Part shown: positions 36,288-45,114 of the stretch, piece after piece | Layout of the letters: every line of letters starts with the position of its first letter | Numbering within the stretch: position 1 is the first letter of the stretch | DNA from: Ferribacterium limneticum | GTDB taxonomy: Bacteria; Pseudomonadota; Gammaproteobacteria; Burkholderiales; Rhodocyclaceae | Direction: 5' to 3' | DNA length: 64,000 nucleotides | Assembly (NCBI RefSeq): GCF_020510585.1 | Contig: NZ_CP075190.1 | Coordinates: forward strand, 2,602,001 to 2,666,000 | The notes under the pieces: generated by a model | Databases searched by the model: none | What the model was told of the DNA's origin: nothing | What the model saw: only the letters and a program-made list of their open reading frames with translations | Made by a program: the position numbers and the translations under genes

Positions 36288-36680
36288 ATGGCCAGGCGAC
36301 GCATCTCCATCGTCATCGCTGACGACAACGACATGATGCGCAGCATTCTGCGCGCCATGTTGCGTGGCGAGGAATACGACGTAGTCGGCGAGGCCCGCAA
36401 TGGGCAAGCGGCCATCGATGTCGTCGATCGCCTGAAACCGGACATCGTCTGCATGGACGTCGTGATGCCGGAGAAGAACGGCATCGAAGCGCTGTGCGAA
36501 ATCAAGGTGGCCAATCCGGCTACCGAAGTCGTCATGGTGACCAGCAATTCCGACCCGGAAACCGTTCAGGAATCAATAATGAACGGCGCCAGCGGCTTCA
36601 TCATCAAGCCCTTCAATGCGGCCCGCGTGCTCGATACGCTGGAAAAGGTCAGCAACCGCGTCCGTCAGGCCAAGCCGTAG
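36288..36680 (+). CDS. CheY-like single-domain response regulator
   Basis: 130 aa, receiver domain only. Acidic pair DDND, phospho-acceptor Asp57 (DIVCMDVVMPEKNG), Thr/Ser in VMVTSNSD and Lys in FIIKPFN are all present. No output domain, so it acts by protein contact or passes phosphate on. It lies four bases after the REC-GGDEF gene. Its cognate kinase is not nearby. Confidence 0.88.
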   Translation: MARRRISIVIADDNDMMRSILRAMLRGEEYDVVGEARNGQAAIDVVDRLKPDIVCMDVVMPEKNGIEALCEIKVANPATEVVMVTSNSDPETVQESIMNGASGFIIKPFNAARVLDTLEKVSNRVRQAKP

Positions 36681-36689
36681 GGCGATACC

Positions 36690-37448
36690 CTAGAAGTCGT
36701 TTCGCCAGCTGCGTATCGTTTTGAAAATTGCGGCTTTTTTCCGGTTGACCGTGGGATTCTGCTTTTCCGCTGCAGCAATGACCGTCGGCTCGGCGCAGCG
36801 CAGGAAAGGGTTGGTCGCCTTCTCTTCACCGAGCGTCAACGGCACACTGGGCCGGCCCGCCGCCCGCAGCACGGCAACCTTCGCCACGCGCGCCTGCAAG
36901 GCAGCATTTTCCGGCTCGACGGCCAGCGCGAAACGCAGATTCATCTCGGTGTACTCGTGGGCGCAATAAGCCAGGGTGTCGTCGGGCAATACCGCGATGC
37001 TGTCGAGCGAAGCCGACATCTGTTCCGGCGTGCCCTCGAACAGCCGCCCGCAGCCAGCGCCGAACAGCGTATCGCCACAAAACAGTGCACCCGGCGCGAG
37101 GTAGGCCAGATGCCCCAAGGTATGCCCGGGAACGGCCATGACATCGACCATCTGGCCGAGCACATCGATCTGCTCGCCACCCGAAAGTGGACGCGTGCAG
37201 CCTGTGATAGACTCATTGGCCGGTGCAAAAACCTCAACTGGCCAGCGCGCTTTGAGTTCGGCGACGCCACCCTGGTGATCGGCATGGTGATGCGTGATCA
37301 GAATGCCCTCCAGCGTCAGATCGTCCGCTTCCAGACGGGCAATGACCGGGGCTGCATCGCCAGGATCGACGACGACGGCACGCTTGCCGCGGGTCAGTAG
37401 CCAGATGTAATTGTCCTTGAACGCGGGAATGAGCGAAATTTCAAACAT
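36690..37448 (-). CDS. gloB: Hydroxyacylglutathione hydrolase (glyoxalase II)
   Basis: 252 aa, metallo-beta-lactamase fold. Hydrolyses S-lactoylglutathione to lactate and glutathione in methylglyoxal detoxification. The binuclear metal motif THHHADHQGG, VPGHTLGHLAY, FCGDTLFGAGCGRLFEGT and CAHEYTEMNLRFA are clear. The C-terminus (about residues 228-242) is read through a copy of the dispersed 35-bp element: PTVNRKKAAIFKTIRSW. The ending RSWRNDF resembles the normal GloB end (LRxWKDxF), so the element sits just inside it. Divergent from the methyltransferase gene. Confidence 0.92.
   Translation of the reverse strand: MFEISLIPAFKDNYIWLLTRGKRAVVVDPGDAAPVIARLEADDLTLEGILITHHHADHQGGVAELKARWPVEVFAPANESITGCTRPLSGGEQIDVLGQMVDVMAVPGHTLGHLAYLAPGALFCGDTLFGAGCGRLFEGTPEQMSASLDSIAVLPDDTLAYCAHEYTEMNLRFALAVEPENAALQARVAKVAVLRAAGRPSVPLTLGEEKATNPFLRCAEPTVIAAAEKQNPTVNRKKAAIFKTIRSWRNDF
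36719..36753 (-). repeat. Dispersed 35-bp element inside gloB 3' region
   Basis: Minus strand: CACGGTCAACCGG, six As, GCCGC, AATTTTCAAAA. In frame as TVNRKKAAIFK. Confidence 0.8.
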
Positions 37449-37476
37449 ACCGGAACTATCGAGCGCAGCGCCCCGG

Positions 37477-38193
37477 ATGTCAATTCCCGGGCTCGACGCC
37501 TGGCTGTCGACCGCAGCCGGCCGTTATGTGCTGGATTGGGAACAGCGCCAGCTCGATGCCGCCGTGCCCGATGTTTTCGGTTTTCATGCCCTGCAACTCG
37601 GCCTGCCGCAGGGCGATTTCCTGCGTTCCAACCGCATTCCGCTGCGCCTGAAGGCCGGCGAATACGGTGCAGTCGACCTGCTCTGCAACTGCGCTGCCCT
37701 GCCCTTCGCCTCGCTCAGCACCGACCTCGTCGTCCTGCCGCATGTCCTCGAATTCAGCGACGAGCCGCACCAGATATTGCGCGAAGTCGAGCGCATCCTG
37801 ATTCCCGAAGGACAGGTCATCATCATCGGCTTCAATCCGCTGTCGCTGTGGGGCCTGAAACGAAAATTCGACTGTAGCGACGAATTTCCGTGGAACGGCA
37901 GCTACCTGTCGCTGAATCGCCTCAAGGATTGGCTAAAATTGCTCAGTTTCGAAGTCGACCGCGGCCAGTTCGGCTGTTACATCCCGCCGGTCGAACAACT
38001 CAAATGGGTGCAACGCTGGCAGTTCATCGAAACGGCCGGCAACCGCTGGTGGCATTTTTCCGGCGGCGTGTACGTGCTGCGCGCCATCAAGCGCGTGCAC
38101 GGCATGCACCTGATCACCCCCAACTGGCGAAACAAGTCGGTGCGCGCCAAGGCGCTGCGCCCGATCGCCCAAAAGGAAGGCCATGGCCGCTGA
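37477..38193 (+). CDS. SAM-dependent class I methyltransferase
   Basis: About 238 aa. The core reads [39 protein letters not shown], the usual post-I region of methyltransferases (Methyltransf_11 type). N-terminal motif I is degenerate ([15 protein letters not shown]). The C-terminus [20 protein letters not shown] is characteristic of a group found next to gloB and rnhA in betaproteobacteria. Substrate unknown. The start at 37477 is a choice; upstream in-frame ATGs would overlap gloB. Overlaps rnhA by 11 bases. Confidence 0.8.
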   Translation: MSIPGLDAWLSTAAGRYVLDWEQRQLDAAVPDVFGFHALQLGLPQGDFLRSNRIPLRLKAGEYGAVDLLCNCAALPFASLSTDLVVLPHVLEFSDEPHQILREVERILIPEGQVIIIGFNPLSLWGLKRKFDCSDEFPWNGSYLSLNRLKDWLKLLSFEVDRGQFGCYIPPVEQLKWVQRWQFIETAGNRWWHFSGGVYVLRAIKRVHGMHLITPNWRNKSVRAKALRPIAQKEGHGR

Positions 38194-38641
38194 AGAAATC
38201 GTTGAAATATTTACCGATGGTGCCTGTAAGGGCAATCCCGGCCCCGGCGGCTGGGGCGCCATCCTGCGCCTTGGCCAGCACGAGAAGGAACTGTGGGGCG
38301 GCGAGAAGGAAACAACCAACAACCGCATGGAACTGACCGCCGCCATCCGCGCCATCGAAGCCCTCAAGCGGCCGGTTGGCGGCAGGATCTACACCGACTC
38401 GCAGTACGTCATGAAGGGCATCAACGAGTGGATCCACGGCTGGAAGAAGAACGGCTGGAAAACCGCCGACAAGAAGCCGGTCAAGAATGCCGATCTGTGG
38501 CAACTGCTCGACGCCCAGGTTCGGCTGCACAAGCTCGAATGGGTCTGGGTCAAGGGCCATGCCGGCCACCCGGAAAACGAACGGGCCGATGCCCTGGCCA
38601 ATCGTGGCATCGATGAATTGAGAAACAGGGAAGCAGCATGA
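38183..38641 (+). CDS. rnhA: Ribonuclease HI
   Basis: 152 aa. Cleaves RNA in RNA-DNA hybrids. Active-site residues sit in [36 protein letters not shown] and [20 protein letters not shown] precedes the ATG, and it overlaps both neighbours (11 bases with the methyltransferase, ATGA with dnaQ). The rnhA-dnaQ pair is widely conserved. Confidence 0.95.
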   Translation: MAAEEIVEIFTDGACKGNPGPGGWGAILRLGQHEKELWGGEKETTNNRMELTAAIRAIEALKRPVGGRIYTDSQYVMKGINEWIHGWKKNGWKTADKKPVKNADLWQLLDAQVRLHKLEWVWVKGHAGHPENERADALANRGIDELRNREAA

Positions 38642-39354
38642 GACAGATCGTCCTCGACACCGAAACCACCGGCCTCGACCCGCGCTCGGGCCACCGTATC
38701 ATTGAAGTTGCCTGCATCGAGATGGTGAACCGCCGGTTCACCGGTCACCACCTGCACAAATACCTCAACCCGGAACGCGAAATCGACGAAGGCGCCCAAG
38801 CAGTGCACGGCATCACGCTCGAATTCCTCGCCGACAAACCGAAGTTTGCCGATATCGCCGACGAATTCCTCGAGTTCATCAACGGCGCCGAGCTGATTAT
38901 CCACAACGCGCCCTTCGACATCGGCTTCCTCAACGCCGAACTCGACCGCCTTGGCCGCGTCCCGGTCGGTACCATTTGCGGCAAGGTCACCGACACCCTG
39001 CGCATGGCCAAAGACCTCCACCCCGGCAAGCGCAACAGCCTCGATGCGCTGTGCGAACGCTACGAAATCGACAACTCCAGCCGCACCCTGCACGGCGCCC
39101 TGCTCGACACCGAACTGCTGGCCGAAGTTTTCCTGGCCATGACCCGTGGCCAGAACTCGCTGATGATCGAACCCGATGCCGCGCCGCGCCCGAACATCGG
39201 CGCCGACGGCCTGGTCCGCGAGCGCAAGCCGCTCACCGTTCGCCGCGCCTCGGCCGAAGAACTGGCCGAACACGAACAAGTGCTTGCCGCCATCAACAAG
39301 GAATCAAAAGGCGCCTGCCTGTGGCTGCCCAAGCCCGAAACCAGCGCGGCCTGA
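38638..39354 (+). CDS. dnaQ: DNA polymerase III epsilon subunit (proofreading exonuclease)
   Basis: 238 aa. DEDDh exonuclease: Exo[11 protein letters not shown], Exo[13 protein letters not shown], Exo[17 protein letters not shown]. The C-terminal tail (about residues 185-238) carries the polymerase alpha-binding stretch. Proofreads replication errors. Start overlaps the rnhA stop by four bases. Confidence 0.95.
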   Translation: MRQIVLDTETTGLDPRSGHRIIEVACIEMVNRRFTGHHLHKYLNPEREIDEGAQAVHGITLEFLADKPKFADIADEFLEFINGAELIIHNAPFDIGFLNAELDRLGRVPVGTICGKVTDTLRMAKDLHPGKRNSLDALCERYEIDNSSRTLHGALLDTELLAEVFLAMTRGQNSLMIEPDAAPRPNIGADGLVRERKPLTVRRASAEELAEHEQVLAAINKESKGACLWLPKPETSAA

Positions 39355-39361
39355 ACCCGGC

Positions 39362-40246
39362 ATGGTCCCTATCTCGCTGCTCATCTGGCTCGCCCTCGAA
39401 ATCAGCGGCTACCTTTACATCGGCCGCCATGTCATGCATCTCGACTGGCCGCTGGCCGTCGTCGGAGCGATCAACTGCCTGCTCGGCCTGCGTTTCTGGA
39501 TGAACGCGACGACCTGGTTCTTCGGCATGAAGTTCGCCACGCCAGCCCCCGCGCTTGGCTTTGGCAAACGCTTCCGGATCATGGCCGGCGAATACTTCGC
39601 CTTCCTGCTCACCTTCCTGCTCGTCATCCCCTTCGAACGGCTGTGGATGCCGGCCGACCGCCTGCTGCCCGGCCAGAAACCGATCCTGCTCGTCCATGGC
39701 TACGGCTGCAGTCGCGGCGTCTGGTGGCTGCTCCGCCGACGCCTCGAGGCGGCCGGCCACAGCGTCGCCACGGTCAGCCTGGCGCCACCCTACACCAGCA
39801 TGGGCAAGCTGGTGCCACTCCTCACCCAGCGCATCGAGGAAGTCTGCGCCGATACCGGCAGCAAGCAGGTAACCCTCGTCGCGCATAGCATGGGCGGGCT
39901 GATTTGCCGCTCCTATCTGGCTCGCCACGGCATCGAGCGCGTCGACCGTTTGTTCACGCTGGCCACACCACATTCCGGCAGCCTCCTGAGCAAAATCGCC
40001 CTGGGCCAAAATTCCCGCGAGATGACGCCCGGCTCGCTGTGGCTGCGCGACATGGCGACCGAACCGATCAAGATTCCCGCCGTCAGCCTGCGCAATGCCT
40101 ACGACAACTACGTCATGCCGCAGGACAACCAGCGCCTGCCCGGCGCGCGCGATGTCGAACTGCCTGCAGTCGGACACATCGCAATGCTTTATGATAAACG
40201 GGTTGCCCAACAGCTACTCGAATTGCTGAAACTCAAGAAGCCATGA
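39362..40246 (+). CDS. Membrane-anchored alpha/beta hydrolase (triacylglycerol lipase-like)
   Basis: 294 aa. Two or three N-terminal membrane segments (about residues 3-22, 28-46, 75-93), then an alpha/beta hydrolase domain with oxyanion region ILLVHGYGCSRGVWW, nucleophile box LVAHSMGGLICRSYL (GHSxG-like AHSMGG), and a late HIAML His. Likely a lipase or esterase at the membrane. Starts eight bases after dnaQ and overlaps the M18 peptidase (ATGA), so part of the same run. Confidence 0.8.
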   Translation: MVPISLLIWLALEISGYLYIGRHVMHLDWPLAVVGAINCLLGLRFWMNATTWFFGMKFATPAPALGFGKRFRIMAGEYFAFLLTFLLVIPFERLWMPADRLLPGQKPILLVHGYGCSRGVWWLLRRRLEAAGHSVATVSLAPPYTSMGKLVPLLTQRIEEVCADTGSKQVTLVAHSMGGLICRSYLARHGIERVDRLFTLATPHSGSLLSKIALGQNSREMTPGSLWLRDMATEPIKIPAVSLRNAYDNYVMPQDNQRLPGARDVELPAVGHIAMLYDKRVAQQLLELLKLKKP

Positions 40247-41547
40247 ATATTCCCGACACCACTCGCGCCCAGACGCAGGATCTGCTCGATTTCATCGACG
40301 CCAGCCCCAGCCCCTGGCACGCCGTTCACACCTGCGAAGCCCGGCTCACTGCGGCCGGTTTCAGTCGGCTGGACGAAGCAGACCGCTGGACGCTGAGCGC
40401 CGGCGACCGTCGCTACGTCGTGCGTGGCGGTTCATCGATCATCGCCTTCATCATCGGCTCCCAGCCGGCGACAACGACCGGCCTGCGCCTGATCGGCGCC
40501 CACACCGATTCACCCGGCCTGCGCCTCAAGCCGAAACCGGCCGAAGATAGCGCCGGCATGGTTCGACTTGGCGTCGAAGTCTATGGCGGCCCCATCCTCG
40601 CCACCTTCGCCGACCGCGACCTGTCGCTGGCCGGGCGCGTCAATGTCCGCGTGCCGGGCGGCTTCGCAACCCGGCTGGTACGCTTTGCCGACCCGCTCTT
40701 GCGCCTGCCCAACCTCGCCATTCACATGAATCGCGAGGTCAATGAAAACGGCCTGAAATTCAACAAGCAGACCGAACTACCCTTGCTGCTTGGCGTCTCC
40801 GAAGACGGCACGAAAGCCGAAGCACGCTTCCGCCAGCCCATCGCCGCAGCCCTCGGCGTCGAGCCGGGCGATCTGCTGACCTGGGAACTCAACGCCTACG
40901 ACACGCAAAAAGGCGCCTTTTGGGGCGTTGACCGTGAGTTCGTCGCCAACAGCCAGCTCGACAACCTGGCTTCCTGCCACGCCGCTCTGAGTGCTCTGCT
41001 CGCCACGCCCGAACCCGCCGCCACCTGCCTGTGCGCCTTCTTCGATCACGAAGAGGTGGGCAGCGAAAGCGCCACCGGCGCCGGCGGCAGTTTCGTCGCC
41101 GATGTGCTCAGCCGCCTCGCTACCAGTGCCGGCCTCGATGGTGAAGATCAGCGCCGCATGCTGGCGCAGAGCTTCTTCATCAGCGCCGACATGGCGCATG
41201 GCTGGCACCCGAATTTCCCGGCCGCTTACGAACCCTGCCACCATGCACTGGTCAACGCCGGCCCGGTCATCAAGAGCAATGCCAACCAGCGCTACAGCAC
41301 CAGCGCCGAGACGGCCGCGCGCTTCATGGCCATCTGCGAAAAAGCCGGCGTGCCCTGCCAGCAATACGCCCACCGTACCGACCTCGGCTGCGGCAGCACC
41401 ATCGGCCCCATCGTCGCGTCGCGCCTCGGTATTCCCAGCGTCGATGTCGGCTCGCCGATGTGGGCCATGCACAGCATCCGCGAAAGCGCCGGCGTCCTCG
41501 ACCACGGCTACATGATCGCCGCCCTCACCACTGCCTTCTCAAACTGA
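40243..41547 (+). CDS. apeB: M18-family aminopeptidase
   Basis: 434 aa. Cytosolic zinc aminopeptidase, likely cleaving acidic or neutral N-terminal residues. Metal-binding marks: IGAHTDSPGLRLKP, LDNLASCHAAL, CAFFDHEEVGSESATGAGG and DMAHGWHPNFPAAYEP, with a C-terminal SPMWAMHSIRESAG His. These match the M18 pattern throughout. Start overlaps the upstream hydrolase by four bases. Confidence 0.92.
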   Translation: MNIPDTTRAQTQDLLDFIDASPSPWHAVHTCEARLTAAGFSRLDEADRWTLSAGDRRYVVRGGSSIIAFIIGSQPATTTGLRLIGAHTDSPGLRLKPKPAEDSAGMVRLGVEVYGGPILATFADRDLSLAGRVNVRVPGGFATRLVRFADPLLRLPNLAIHMNREVNENGLKFNKQTELPLLLGVSEDGTKAEARFRQPIAAALGVEPGDLLTWELNAYDTQKGAFWGVDREFVANSQLDNLASCHAALSALLATPEPAATCLCAFFDHEEVGSESATGAGGSFVADVLSRLATSAGLDGEDQRRMLAQSFFISADMAHGWHPNFPAAYEPCHHALVNAGPVIKSNANQRYSTSAETAARFMAICEKAGVPCQQYAHRTDLGCGSTIGPIVASRLGIPSVDVGSPMWAMHSIRESAGVLDHGYMIAALTTAFSN

Positions 41548-41548
41548 C

Positions 41549-42097
41549 ATGAACGAACTCATTGCTTTTATCGCCGGCTCCTGCGTCGTCATCTGGCTTT
41601 CGCGAAAAGCCCTGGCCAAGCCCGGCAGCCATGGTTTCTTTCGCTTCTTCGCCTGGGAGGCCATACTCGGGCTGATCGTCATGAACCACAGTGTGTGGGG
41701 CGAAGACCCCTACTCGCCCCACCAGTTCACCTCGTGGATGCTGATGTTGCTCAGCATGTTCCTGGTCATCGCCGGGGCGCGCACGCTGACCCGCCATGGC
41801 GCCGCCAATGCCAAACGCGACGATGGCTCGTTCTACGAATTCGAGAAAACGACGCAACTGGTGTCGCACGGCATCTTCGGCTACATCCGTCATCCGATGT
41901 ACTCGTCCTTGCTGGCGCTGGCCTGGGGCGCCTACTTCCAGGACCCGAGCATGATCGGCGCGATCATCGCCGGCATTGCCTCGTTTTCGCTATGGCTGAC
42001 GGCCGTTACCGACGAGCGCGAATGCCTGGCCTACTTCGGTGAGTCCTACGCCGACTACATGCAGCGGACCAAGCGCTTCATCCCCTTCCTACTCTGA
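41549..42097 (+). CDS. Isoprenylcysteine carboxyl methyltransferase-like membrane protein
   Basis: 182 aa with four or five membrane segments. The motif GIFGYIRHPMYSSLLALAWG followed by DERECLAYFGESYADYM is the SAM-binding signature of the ICMT/PEMT membrane methyltransferases. Bacterial substrates are mostly unknown. Starts one base after the aminopeptidase stop. Its 3' end overlaps the convergent small protein by nine bases. Confidence 0.82.
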   Translation: MNELIAFIAGSCVVIWLSRKALAKPGSHGFFRFFAWEAILGLIVMNHSVWGEDPYSPHQFTSWMLMLLSMFLVIAGARTLTRHGAANAKRDDGSFYEFEKTTQLVSHGIFGYIRHPMYSSLLALAWGAYFQDPSMIGAIIAGIASFSLWLTAVTDERECLAYFGESYADYMQRTKRFIPFLL

Positions 42098-42424
42098 CGG
42101 CTGTTTCGTCCCCATCATTTCATTGCAGGTCGCCCGGCCGAAGGTTTCGGCCTTTTTCGGGCTGGAAATCTGCGGCTCGTCGTAGATGCGCCGGATGATG
42201 TGATTGGTGATGCGCGCGCCATCGCTGCCGTCTTCGTCGAACAGCTTCATCGGCCGACCCTTGTCGCGATTGTAAAAAGCCTGCAGCGCATGATCGCGGA
42301 CCCGTTCGCAGAAGCGGATGCGCTGAGCATCCGGCACGCTGTCGTCGATCGGCCCGGGGTGGCCGTGGGCCATGGCACCGGAAGCGGCCAGCAAGATCAT
42401 CAGCGCCAGCGTGACACGTTTCAT
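42089..42424 (-). CDS. Small exported hypothetical protein, operon partner of cytochrome c4
   Basis: 111 aa with a signal peptide (MKRVTLALMILLAASGAMAH, cleavage after AMA). The mature part has two Cys (RFCERVRD, RATCNEMMG) that could form a disulfide, and His residues near the N-terminus (HGHPGP). No family recognised. Its ATG overlaps the stop of the upstream cytochrome c4 gene, so it is co-translated and probably works with it in the periplasm. Confidence 0.65.
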   Translation of the reverse strand: MKRVTLALMILLAASGAMAHGHPGPIDDSVPDAQRIRFCERVRDHALQAFYNRDKGRPMKLFDEDGSDGARITNHIIRRIYDEPQISSPKKAETFGRATCNEMMGTKQPSE

Positions 42425-43083
42425 TCCTTCGGCTCCTGAATCGACGTGAGATAGGCCAGGATGTCCTGGATGTCCTGCGCCTTGAGGGCATTGAGCAAAC
42501 CGACGGTGCCCTCCTCGTCATGCGGCCGGTCGCCCTTGAGGTAGAGATCGACCTGACGCTGCAGATAATTGGTGTATTGGCCGACGAGCATCGGGAACAT
42601 GCCGCGGCCCTTGCCGGTCTTGCCGTGACAGGCGGCGCACTGCTTCTGGTAAAGCTTCTCGCCATTGGCCAGATCGCCCTCGGCGCGTGGAATGATCATC
42701 ACCTTTTCGGCCATCAGCAGTTTGGTCAGCGCGTCCTCCGTGCCTTTATAGGTCGGCATTTTGGTATCCAGCTCGATACCCGCCAGATAGGCGGCGATGT
42801 CCTTGATGTCGGCATCGGACAGCTCGCGTTCCTGCGTATAGGGGAACATCGGGATATTGACTCGCGTCCGCGAGCGGAAACTCCGCAACTGGCTTTCGAT
42901 GTATTTGACCTGCTGGCCGGCAATGCGCGGGTACTCGCCTTTCTTGCCACCCTGGCCATTGTCGCTGTGGCAGGCGGCGCAGGTACCGTTGATTTCCTTG
43001 CCTTTTTCGAGGTCGACCGCAGCCGCTGGATGGCTCAGCGCAAGCACGGCGAGAAAGAGGGGGAAACGCAGGATATTCAGCAT
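42421..43083 (-). CDS. Diheme cytochrome c4-type protein
   Basis: 220 aa. A Sec signal peptide (about residues 1-18, ending HPAAA) is followed by two cytochrome c domains with CxxCH motifs (GTCAACHSDNG and KQCAACHGKTG) and Met ligand regions (NIPMFPY, MFPMLVGQ). c4 cytochromes carry electrons in the periplasm to cbb3 oxidase or reductases. The ATG at 43083 sets the signal peptide at the N-terminus; the open frame to 43176 has none. An FNR-like box lies about 60-70 bases upstream. Confidence 0.9.
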   Translation of the reverse strand: MLNILRFPLFLAVLALSHPAAAVDLEKGKEINGTCAACHSDNGQGGKKGEYPRIAGQQVKYIESQLRSFRSRTRVNIPMFPYTQERELSDADIKDIAAYLAGIELDTKMPTYKGTEDALTKLLMAEKVMIIPRAEGDLANGEKLYQKQCAACHGKTGKGRGMFPMLVGQYTNYLQRQVDLYLKGDRPHDEEGTVGLLNALKAQDIQDILAYLTSIQEPKE

Positions 43084-43141
43084 GCAAAACAACTCCCAAG
43101 ATCGATGCGGCGAATTGTCGCACCTCTCAAGCGACTGAAAA

Positions 43142-43155
43142 TTGACACAAATCAC
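43142..43155. promoter_or_regulatory. FNR/Anr-like box between cytochrome c4 and regB
   Basis: TTGACACAAATCAC matches TTGAT-N4-ATCAA at eight of ten informative positions. It is 59-72 bases from the cytochrome c4 ATG, a workable distance for an activator site at -41.5, but only 15 bases from the regB ATG. Confidence 0.4.
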
Positions 43156-43169
43156 GCATAATTCGGCCC

Positions 43170-44429
43170 ATGGCATTTACCCCGTGCACGACAGCGAATA
43201 CCGACCACCTGGCCAACCTGCGCCGCCTGGTTATCGGTCGCTGGGTAGTGCTCGCCGTGCTGGCCCAACTCATCATGGTCGGCCCCGGCCTGCTCGACAT
43301 TCCCGTACCGCAGGTGCCGCTCCTCGGCATCGTTGCCATCGCCCTGTTGTTCAATGCCATCGCCCAGTGGCGGGTGGTCCGCTCGGCAACCGCCACGGCC
43401 AACGAACTGTTCAGCCAGCTGCTCTTCGACATCGGCATGCTGAGCGCCGTCGTCTTTCTCAGCGGCGGCGCCGCCAATCCGCTCGTTTCCCTGCTCCTGC
43501 CGCCGGTTGCCGTCGCCGCCCTGACCCTGCCGGCGCGTTGCGTGGCCATCGTCAGCGCCGTCGCCATTGCCGCCTATTCGTTGCTCATGCTCTATTACGT
43601 CCCGCTGCCGATGCCCGACGCGACGCGCGCGACGCGTCTGCACCTGGGCGGCATGTGGCTGATTTTCGTCGTCTCGGCCGTCATGATCGGCTGGATCATC
43701 GTTCATACCACCCGCGTCATTCGTCAGCGCGATGCCGAACTGGCCACCGCGCGCGAACAGGGCCTGCGCGATGAACGAGTGGTCGCCATGGGCACGCTGG
43801 CCGCCGGCGCCGCCCACGAACTCGGCACGCCACTCGGCACCATGGCCCTGCTCGCCGGCGAACTTACCAAAGACCCGACCCTCGGCGAACCGGTTCGCGA
43901 CGACCTCAGGCTGCTCCTGCAGCAGATCGCTGTCTGCAAGGAAATCGTCACCGGCCTGTCGCGCCGGGCCGGGGCCGAGCGCCTGGAAAACGCACCGCTG
44001 CAGGCCGCCAATCGCTGGCTGGATCAGCTACGTCAGAACTGGCATGCCGCCCGCCCGCAAGCGAGCAGCCGGCTGATCATCGCCAGCGACGGCGAGGCGC
44101 CGGAAATCGTCGCCGACCCACGGCTCGAACAAGCCGTGCTCAACCTGCTCAACAACGCGGCCAACGCGACAACCATCCCGCTTGAAATACGCCTGAGCTG
44201 GTGCACCGACAACCTGTGCATCGAGATTCGTGACCGCGGCCCCGGCTTTCCCGAGCAGGTGCTTGAACTCGGCGGCCAGGCCAGCTTTCCCGCGCACGAA
44301 CGCGGCAGTGGCGTCGGCCTGATGCTGACGCGCAGCGCCGTCGAACAACTCGGTGGCACCTTGACACTGCTGAATCCCGAAGACGGGGGCGCCCTTGCCC
44401 GCATCGAACTGCCCCGGATAAAACCATGA
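43170..44429 (+). CDS. regB: RegB/PrrB-type redox sensor histidine kinase
   Basis: 419 aa. Five or six N-terminal membrane segments (to about residue 180), then the RegB-type H-box GAAHELGTPLGTMALLAGEL with His216, and the conserved redox Cys256 (LLLQQIAVCKEIV). The ATPase domain has NLLNNAANAT, DRGPGF and GSGVGLML. RegB senses the quinone pool and oxygen and phosphorylates RegA. Stop overlaps the regA start (ATGA). Divergent from cytochrome c4. Confidence 0.92.
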   Translation: MAFTPCTTANTDHLANLRRLVIGRWVVLAVLAQLIMVGPGLLDIPVPQVPLLGIVAIALLFNAIAQWRVVRSATATANELFSQLLFDIGMLSAVVFLSGGAANPLVSLLLPPVAVAALTLPARCVAIVSAVAIAAYSLLMLYYVPLPMPDATRATRLHLGGMWLIFVVSAVMIGWIIVHTTRVIRQRDAELATAREQGLRDERVVAMGTLAAGAAHELGTPLGTMALLAGELTKDPTLGEPVRDDLRLLLQQIAVCKEIVTGLSRRAGAERLENAPLQAANRWLDQLRQNWHAARPQASSRLIIASDGEAPEIVADPRLEQAVLNLLNNAANATTIPLEIRLSWCTDNLCIEIRDRGPGFPEQVLELGGQASFPAHERGSGVGLMLTRSAVEQLGGTLTLLNPEDGGALARIELPRIKP

Positions 44430-44959
44430 CCGAACCAACGCTGATCATCGACGATGACCCGAGCTTCAACGCCATCCTCGTCCGCACGCTGGAACGCCGC
44501 GGCCACCCGGCCCGCGGTGAGCTCGATGCGGCATCGGCGCTGGCGGCAGCGCGGGAAATGCAGGCCGGGCGCGTCGTACTTGATCTCAACCTGAACGGCA
44601 CGTCGGGCCTCGCCCTGATCCCGCAACTGCTGGCCATCAACCCGGAGTGCCGGATTGTTGTGTTGACCGGCTACGCCAGCATCACCACCGCCGTCGACGC
44701 GGTGAAACTCGGTGCCGTTCAGTACTTGGCAAAGCCGGTCGAAGTCGAAGCCATCCTCGCCGCCCTCGACGATGACGACAGCCCGGATTTCGACGTCCCC
44801 GCGTCGGATGAACCGCTGTCGGTCGACCGCCTGGAATGGGAACACATCCAGCGCGTTCTCAATGAAAACGACGGCAACATCTCAGCCACAGCCCGCGCCC
44901 TCAAAATGCACCGGCGGACGTTGCAGCGCAAACTGTCGAAACGGCCGGTCAAGACCTGA
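44426..44959 (+). CDS. regA: RegA/PrrA-type response regulator
   Basis: 177 aa. Receiver with Asp53 (VVLDLNLNGTSG) and Lys (YLAKPVE), an acidic linker, and a Fis-type HTH at the C-terminus (WEHIQRVLNENDGNISATAR, ALKMHRRTLQRKL) that is nearly invariant in RegA proteins. It globally controls aerobic and anaerobic respiration genes. Its last 31 bases, through the stop codon, are repeated exactly at 46011-46041. Confidence 0.93.
   Translation: MTEPTLIIDDDPSFNAILVRTLERRGHPARGELDAASALAAAREMQAGRVVLDLNLNGTSGLALIPQLLAINPECRIVVLTGYASITTAVDAVKLGAVQYLAKPVEVEAILAALDDDDSPDFDVPASDEPLSVDRLEWEHIQRVLNENDGNISATARALKMHRRTLQRKLSKRPVKT
44929..44959 (+). repeat. 31-bp direct repeat, left copy (3' end of regA)
   Basis: CAAACTGTCGAAACGGCCGG and 11 further bases, ending at the last base of the regA TGA. 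Exact match to 46011-46041; four bases further left also match apart from one difference. This copy belongs to the intact regA gene. Confidence 0.95.
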
Positions 44960-44993
44960 TTTCAAAATTTGGGATTTTTTCCGGTTGACCGTA
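44959..44993 (-). repeat. Dispersed 35-bp element, directly after regA
   Basis: Minus strand: TACGGTCAACCGG, six As, TCCC, AAATTTTGAAAT. Its outer base is the A of the regA stop codon, so it begins exactly at the left border of the DUF2971 segment. Confidence 0.8.
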
Positions 44994-45079
44994 GGAATCG
45001 GCCGTTTCCGTAGTTGCAGCCATCGCTCAAACAGCAGTTTTCAATGAGATATAGCTTGGTTACTACACTAAAATTTCAT

Positions 45080-45114
45080 CCGGCCTAGCCCCCTTATTAT
45101 CAAAGCTAGGCCGG
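45080..45114 (-). terminator. Hairpin at the end of the DUF2971 gene
   Basis: Ten-base perfect stem CCGGCCTAGC / GCTAGGCCGG, 15-base loop, overlapping the stop codon. On the minus strand it is followed by GATGAAATTTTAG, a weak T-tract, so termination is plausible but not certain. Confidence 0.4.

Noticed and set aside
40921..40940. Possible further copy of the dispersed element in the M18 peptidase gene (GTTGACCGTG)
   Set aside because: Only about ten bases match and the A-rich half is missing; the codons belong to a conserved peptidase segment.
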